A DNA stretch of 17,389 nucleotides from Limiplasma sp048370855 (GTDB lineage: Bacteria; Bacillota; Clostridia; Christensenellales; Aristaeellaceae): the NCBI GenBank assembly GCA_048370855.1, contig DBGEOK010000102.1, forward strand, positions 1-17,389. Reading direction: 5' to 3'. Of this stretch, positions 14,944 through 17,389 are shown piece by piece. Made by a program: the position numbers and the translations under genes. The notes beneath the pieces were generated by a model that saw only the letters and a program-made list of their open reading frames with translations, had not been told where the DNA came from and did no database searches. Every line of letters begins with the position of its first letter. Positions within the stretch are counted from its first letter, which is position 1.

Positions 14944-15960
14944 ATGAAAATTCTGTTAACGGGCGGCGCGGGCTTCATCGGCTCGCATACCTACGTGGAA
15001 CTCGTCGGCGCCGGGCACGAGGCGGTCATTGCCGATAACTTCTATAACGCAAGCAAGCGCGTGCTGGAACGGCTGGAGACCATCACCGGCAAGCCCGTCG
15101 CATGCTATGACGTGGACGTAAGCGACCACGCCGCCCTCGAGCCTGTTTTTGAAGCGCATCAGTTCGACGCGGTTATCCACTTCGCCGGCTATAAGGCCGT
15201 GGGCGAGAGCGTGGAAAAGCCGCTCGAGTATTACCGCAACAACCTTGACACCACCCTGACGCTCTGCGAGTGCATGCGCAAATATGGCGTCACGCGAATC
15301 GTTTTCAGCTCTTCCGCAACGGTTTACGGCGTAACGGACGATATGCCGTTGGTGGAGACCATGCCGACCGGATGCACCAATCCCTACGGCTGGACCAAGT
15401 ATATGATCGAGCAGATTCTCAAGGATGTGGCGCGCGCAAATCCCGGCTGGTCGGTGGCGCTGCTGCGCTACTTCAACCCCATCGGCGCGCATGAGAGCGG
15501 GCTGATCGGCGAAGACCCAGTAGGCATCCCCAACAACCTCATGCCCTACATCACGCAGGTCGCCTCCGGCAAGCTCAAGGAGCTGCGCGTGTTTGGCAAC
15601 GATTACGCCACCCAGGACGGAACAGGCGTGCGCGATTACATCCATGTGGTGGACCTTGCGCGCGGCCATGTGGCCGCATGCAACTACCTCATGGGGCATA
15701 CCGGGTGTGAAATCGTCAACCTGGGCACCGGCGTCGGTTACAGCGTTCTGGACCTGGTCAAGGCCTTTGAGCGCGTGAACGGCATCAGGATTCCTTACGT
15801 CGTGACCGAGCGACGCTCGGGCGACGTGGCGCGGTGCTTCGCAAACGCGGCCAAAGCCCGCGAGCTTTTTCACTGGCGGGCGGAAAAATCGCTGGACGAT
15901 ATGTGCCGGGATTCCTGGCGCTGGCAGAGCCATAACCCCGACGGCTACCGGGAGCCGTAG
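14944..15960 (+). CDS. galE: UDP-glucose 4-epimerase
   Basis: This 338-residue protein is GalE, the NAD-dependent enzyme that interconverts UDP-glucose and UDP-galactose in the cytosol. It opens with the NAD loop GGAGFIGSH (7-15) and the following acidic Asp31-Asn32. The SSSATVYG stretch (122-129) gives Ser124, and NPYGWTK gives catalytic Tyr148 and Lys152. YFNPIGAHESG (176-186) and ERRSGDVARCFA (289-300) are standard GalE blocks, and the length is the usual 330-340. GGGAGGG lies 8 bases before the ATG, 30 bp after the nucleotidyltransferase stop, so the two are probably cotranscribed. All catalytic residues are intact, unlike the relic at 12001-12273. In this context it most likely feeds UDP-galactose or UDP-glucose into surface polysaccharide. 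Confidence 0.96.
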   Translation: MKILLTGGAGFIGSHTYVELVGAGHEAVIADNFYNASKRVLERLETITGKPVACYDVDVSDHAALEPVFEAHQFDAVIHFAGYKAVGESVEKPLEYYRNNLDTTLTLCECMRKYGVTRIVFSSSATVYGVTDDMPLVETMPTGCTNPYGWTKYMIEQILKDVARANPGWSVALLRYFNPIGAHESGLIGEDPVGIPNNLMPYITQVASGKLKELRVFGNDYATQDGTGVRDYIHVVDLARGHVAACNYLMGHTGCEIVNLGTGVGYSVLDLVKAFERVNGIRIPYVVTERRSGDVARCFANAAKARELFHWRAEKSLDDMCRDSWRWQSHNPDGYREP

Positions 15961-16000
15961 AGCGGGGCCTTTGGCGCTTTTCCCTTGCGCGCGGGCACGC

Positions 16001-16036
16001 GAAGCCCCGGCGGGCGCTCTGACCCGCCGGGGCTTC
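16001..16036. terminator. Large hairpin between convergent genes
   Basis: GAAGCCCCGGCGGG (16001-16014) and CCCGCCGGGGCTTC (16023-16036) form a perfect 14-bp stem with an 8-base loop. It lies 40 bp after galE and 83 bp after the end of the minus-strand reductase gene. It is well placed to end both transcripts, but neither strand has a T-run directly after the stem, so it is not a textbook rho-independent terminator. Confidence 0.6.
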
Positions 16037-16119
16037 CGCGTCCATCCGACGCCTGCGCTTTACCGCGATCCCCACGGTCGTATGCGCGGGAAGGCCTGTT
16101 TCGTCGCATAGGCTTGCCC

Positions 16120-17172
16120 TTACGCGCCCTCCGCCGCAGCCTGCCCTGCCTCCACATCCTCAAACGCGGGGTCGTACAGGTTTTCCACCTTGACGCTGCG
16201 TTTATCCCCCTCGATTTCCTTCACCATGACCGTCAGGCGGCGGTTCACCGGGCAATCCACGCCCGCCGCCTCGCCCTTTTTAACAATAAAGCCGTTAAAA
16301 TATTCAATTTCCGTTGGCCGTCCGCGTTCCAGGGATTGCAGGCTGGAGCTTTTCAACCGGCGAAACTTCAGCCCTACCATCAGGATCATGGCATGCCTGC
16401 GGATTCGGTCCCACAGGGAGTTTCCGCGAAGCAATTTATCATAGTCCAGCCTGCCGCCAAAAGGAGGCACCTCCAGGCCGATAGCGTGCGCCACGCTCAT
16501 CGCCTCCCGAATGACGGCAATAAACAGGTCCCGCGCCCGCTTCCTCCTAAGCATTTCGCCCAGGCGAAGCCCGCACACCGCGCCCAGCGAGGTAATGCAG
16601 CTATTCACAATCAGCTTGGAATACAGCTCCGAATAGATTCGCTCGCTGATAACCGTGGGCGCGACCGCGTCCAGCGCCTCCTTCACCGGCTCAAGCGCCG
16701 CCGCGTCTCCCGCGATACGGCCAATGACAAACTCTCCCGCGCTGGTCATTTGAAGCTCCCCCGGAGCCGTCATGGTGGCGCCCCAGCCAATGACGCAGCC
16801 GACCGTCCGCTCCGGGCCGACCACCGCCGCAAGCGCATCCGTACAAATGCCGTTTTGCATGCTTAGCACCAGGGAATCTTCCTTTAAAAAAGGAAGCAGC
16901 CCCCGGGCGCACGCCGGCATATCATAAGCCTTCGTGGCGATCATGGCGATGTCAAAGGTTCCCTCAAGCTCGACGAGGTCCGCCACAGCCTTCATATTCG
17001 CGGTATGGTCTCCGCACGTGCCCGTGACATGCAAACCGCGTCCCGCCGCGATATCCGCGATCTCCTGATGCTTGCACACCAGCGAGACATCCGCGCCTCC
17101 CAGCTTCATCATAACGGCGGTAACGCCGCCGATCGCGCCCGCGCCAATCACGAGCATACGAGGATGTTTCAT
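16120..17172 (-). CDS. Ketopantoate reductase family protein (ApbA/PanE-like)
   Basis: This 350-residue NADP-dependent dehydrogenase is related to 2-dehydropantoate 2-reductase, which makes pantoate for coenzyme A. The N-terminus has VIGAGAIGG (G10-x-G12-x-x-G15). Then come the ATKAYD segment (79-84), SMQNGI (104-109), KLIVNSCITSLGAVCGL with the family's catalytic Lys186, and GRPTEIEYFNG with Glu288 in the C-terminal domain. It is longer than the usual 290-310 residues, with extra sequence around 240-275 and a short acidic tail. No panB, panC or panD lies beside it, so it may act in pantothenate synthesis or be a paralog on another 2-oxoacid. AAGGGA lies 8 bases before the ATG. Confidence 0.85.
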   Translation of the reverse strand: MKHPRMLVIGAGAIGGVTAVMMKLGGADVSLVCKHQEIADIAAGRGLHVTGTCGDHTANMKAVADLVELEGTFDIAMIATKAYDMPACARGLLPFLKEDSLVLSMQNGICTDALAAVVGPERTVGCVIGWGATMTAPGELQMTSAGEFVIGRIAGDAAALEPVKEALDAVAPTVISERIYSELYSKLIVNSCITSLGAVCGLRLGEMLRRKRARDLFIAVIREAMSVAHAIGLEVPPFGGRLDYDKLLRGNSLWDRIRRHAMILMVGLKFRRLKSSSLQSLERGRPTEIEYFNGFIVKKGEAAGVDCPVNRRLTVMVKEIEGDKRSVKVENLYDPAFEDVEAGQAAAEGA

Positions 17173-17205
17173 CTCTCATCCCTTCTTTCCTTGCGATACC
17201 GGCTG

Positions 17206-17234
17206 ATTTTATCATTTCGACGGCCGTTTTGCAA
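17206..17234 (-). promoter_or_regulatory. Promoter of the reductase gene
   Basis: On the minus strand TTGCAA (17234-17229) is followed by 17 bases and TAAAAT (17211-17206). TGA before the -10 gives the extended TGn form. The predicted start is near 17199, about 27 bases before the ATG, so the leader is short. Confidence 0.75.
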
Positions 17235-17389
17235 GCGCGCGCGGTCCGGGGGAGTGTCCAAGAGCGGAGTTAAAGGAAATCAACAAGAGCAAAGGGAACA
17301 AGGGCGTAAGGACGAGAGGAACGATAGCTAAGCTTTGCAGCGCCAAACCGATTGTAGGCGCAAACAAAGACCGCCAGCACAGCGCGAAG
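17235..17389. other. Edge segment with both strands open, no gene assigned
   Basis: From about 17261 the plus strand becomes purine-rich and GC falls to about 52% (67 of 129 bases by hand count). A minus-strand frame enters from the right edge and ends with TAA at 17272-17270 after 39 codons (ending ALVPFALVDFL). On the plus strand a frame containing LKEINKSKGNKGVRTRGTIA runs off the edge but has no usable start codon after its preceding stop at 17204. Neither matches a family I recognise. It may be a gene end, a repeat or noncoding. Confidence 0.3.

Noticed and set aside
1..17389. CRISPR arrays, tRNA or rRNA genes, phage or defence genes, intact insertion sequences
   Set aside because: I saw no regularly spaced repeats, no tRNA or rRNA signature, and no transposase, integrase or nuclease motif in any frame I read.

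Overview
The window looks like chromosome from a GC-rich (roughly 60% GC by eye), Gram-positive-type anaerobe of the Clostridia. The evidence is AGGAGG-type Shine-Dalgarno sites, sigma-A-like promoters, a bacterial V/A-type ATPase operon in the Firmicutes gene order, and a Clostridia-style solute-binding protein. I cannot place it more finely. No rRNA, tRNA, CRISPR array, intact insertion sequence or phage gene was seen.

Layout. (1) 139-9347, minus strand: one long transcription unit starting at a good promoter (9444-9472). It reads upp (uracil phosphoribosyltransferase), then nine V-type ATPase genes in the order G/H-I-K-E-C-F-A-B-D. The genes overlap or are separated by 1-61 bp. The rotor-ring protein K carries the five-residue Na+ ligand set known from Enterococcus hirae, so the enzyme is predicted to move Na+. 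(2) 9473-9943: a GC-rich gap between divergent promoters. (3) 9944-11551, plus strand: a promoter, a leader of about 208 nt and an orphan extracellular solute-binding protein with no permease genes beside it. (4) 11552-12450: a 0.9-kb gap whose minus strand holds a decayed, frameshifted galE relic (about 12001-12273). It ends in a strong promoter for the next unit. (5) 12451-15960, plus strand: a three-gene surface-polysaccharide unit, namely a polyprenyl-phosphate sugar-1-phosphate transferase, a sugar-nucleotide nucleotidyltransferase and an intact galE. Together these could supply a UDP-sugar and load the first sugar on the lipid carrier. (6) 16120-17172, minus strand: a ketopantoate-reductase-family protein with its own promoter. 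A large hairpin lies between it and the convergent galE. (7) 17235-17389: an edge segment of different composition without an assignable gene.

Most of the window is ordinary housekeeping and surface-sugar content. The least expected observations are the antisense galE relic with its catalytic residues lost, the upp-ATPase synteny with a V-type enzyme where F-type is usual, a possible near-leaderless leader peptide whose stop overlaps the upp ribosome site, and the Na+ signature. I found no convincing new multi-gene system.
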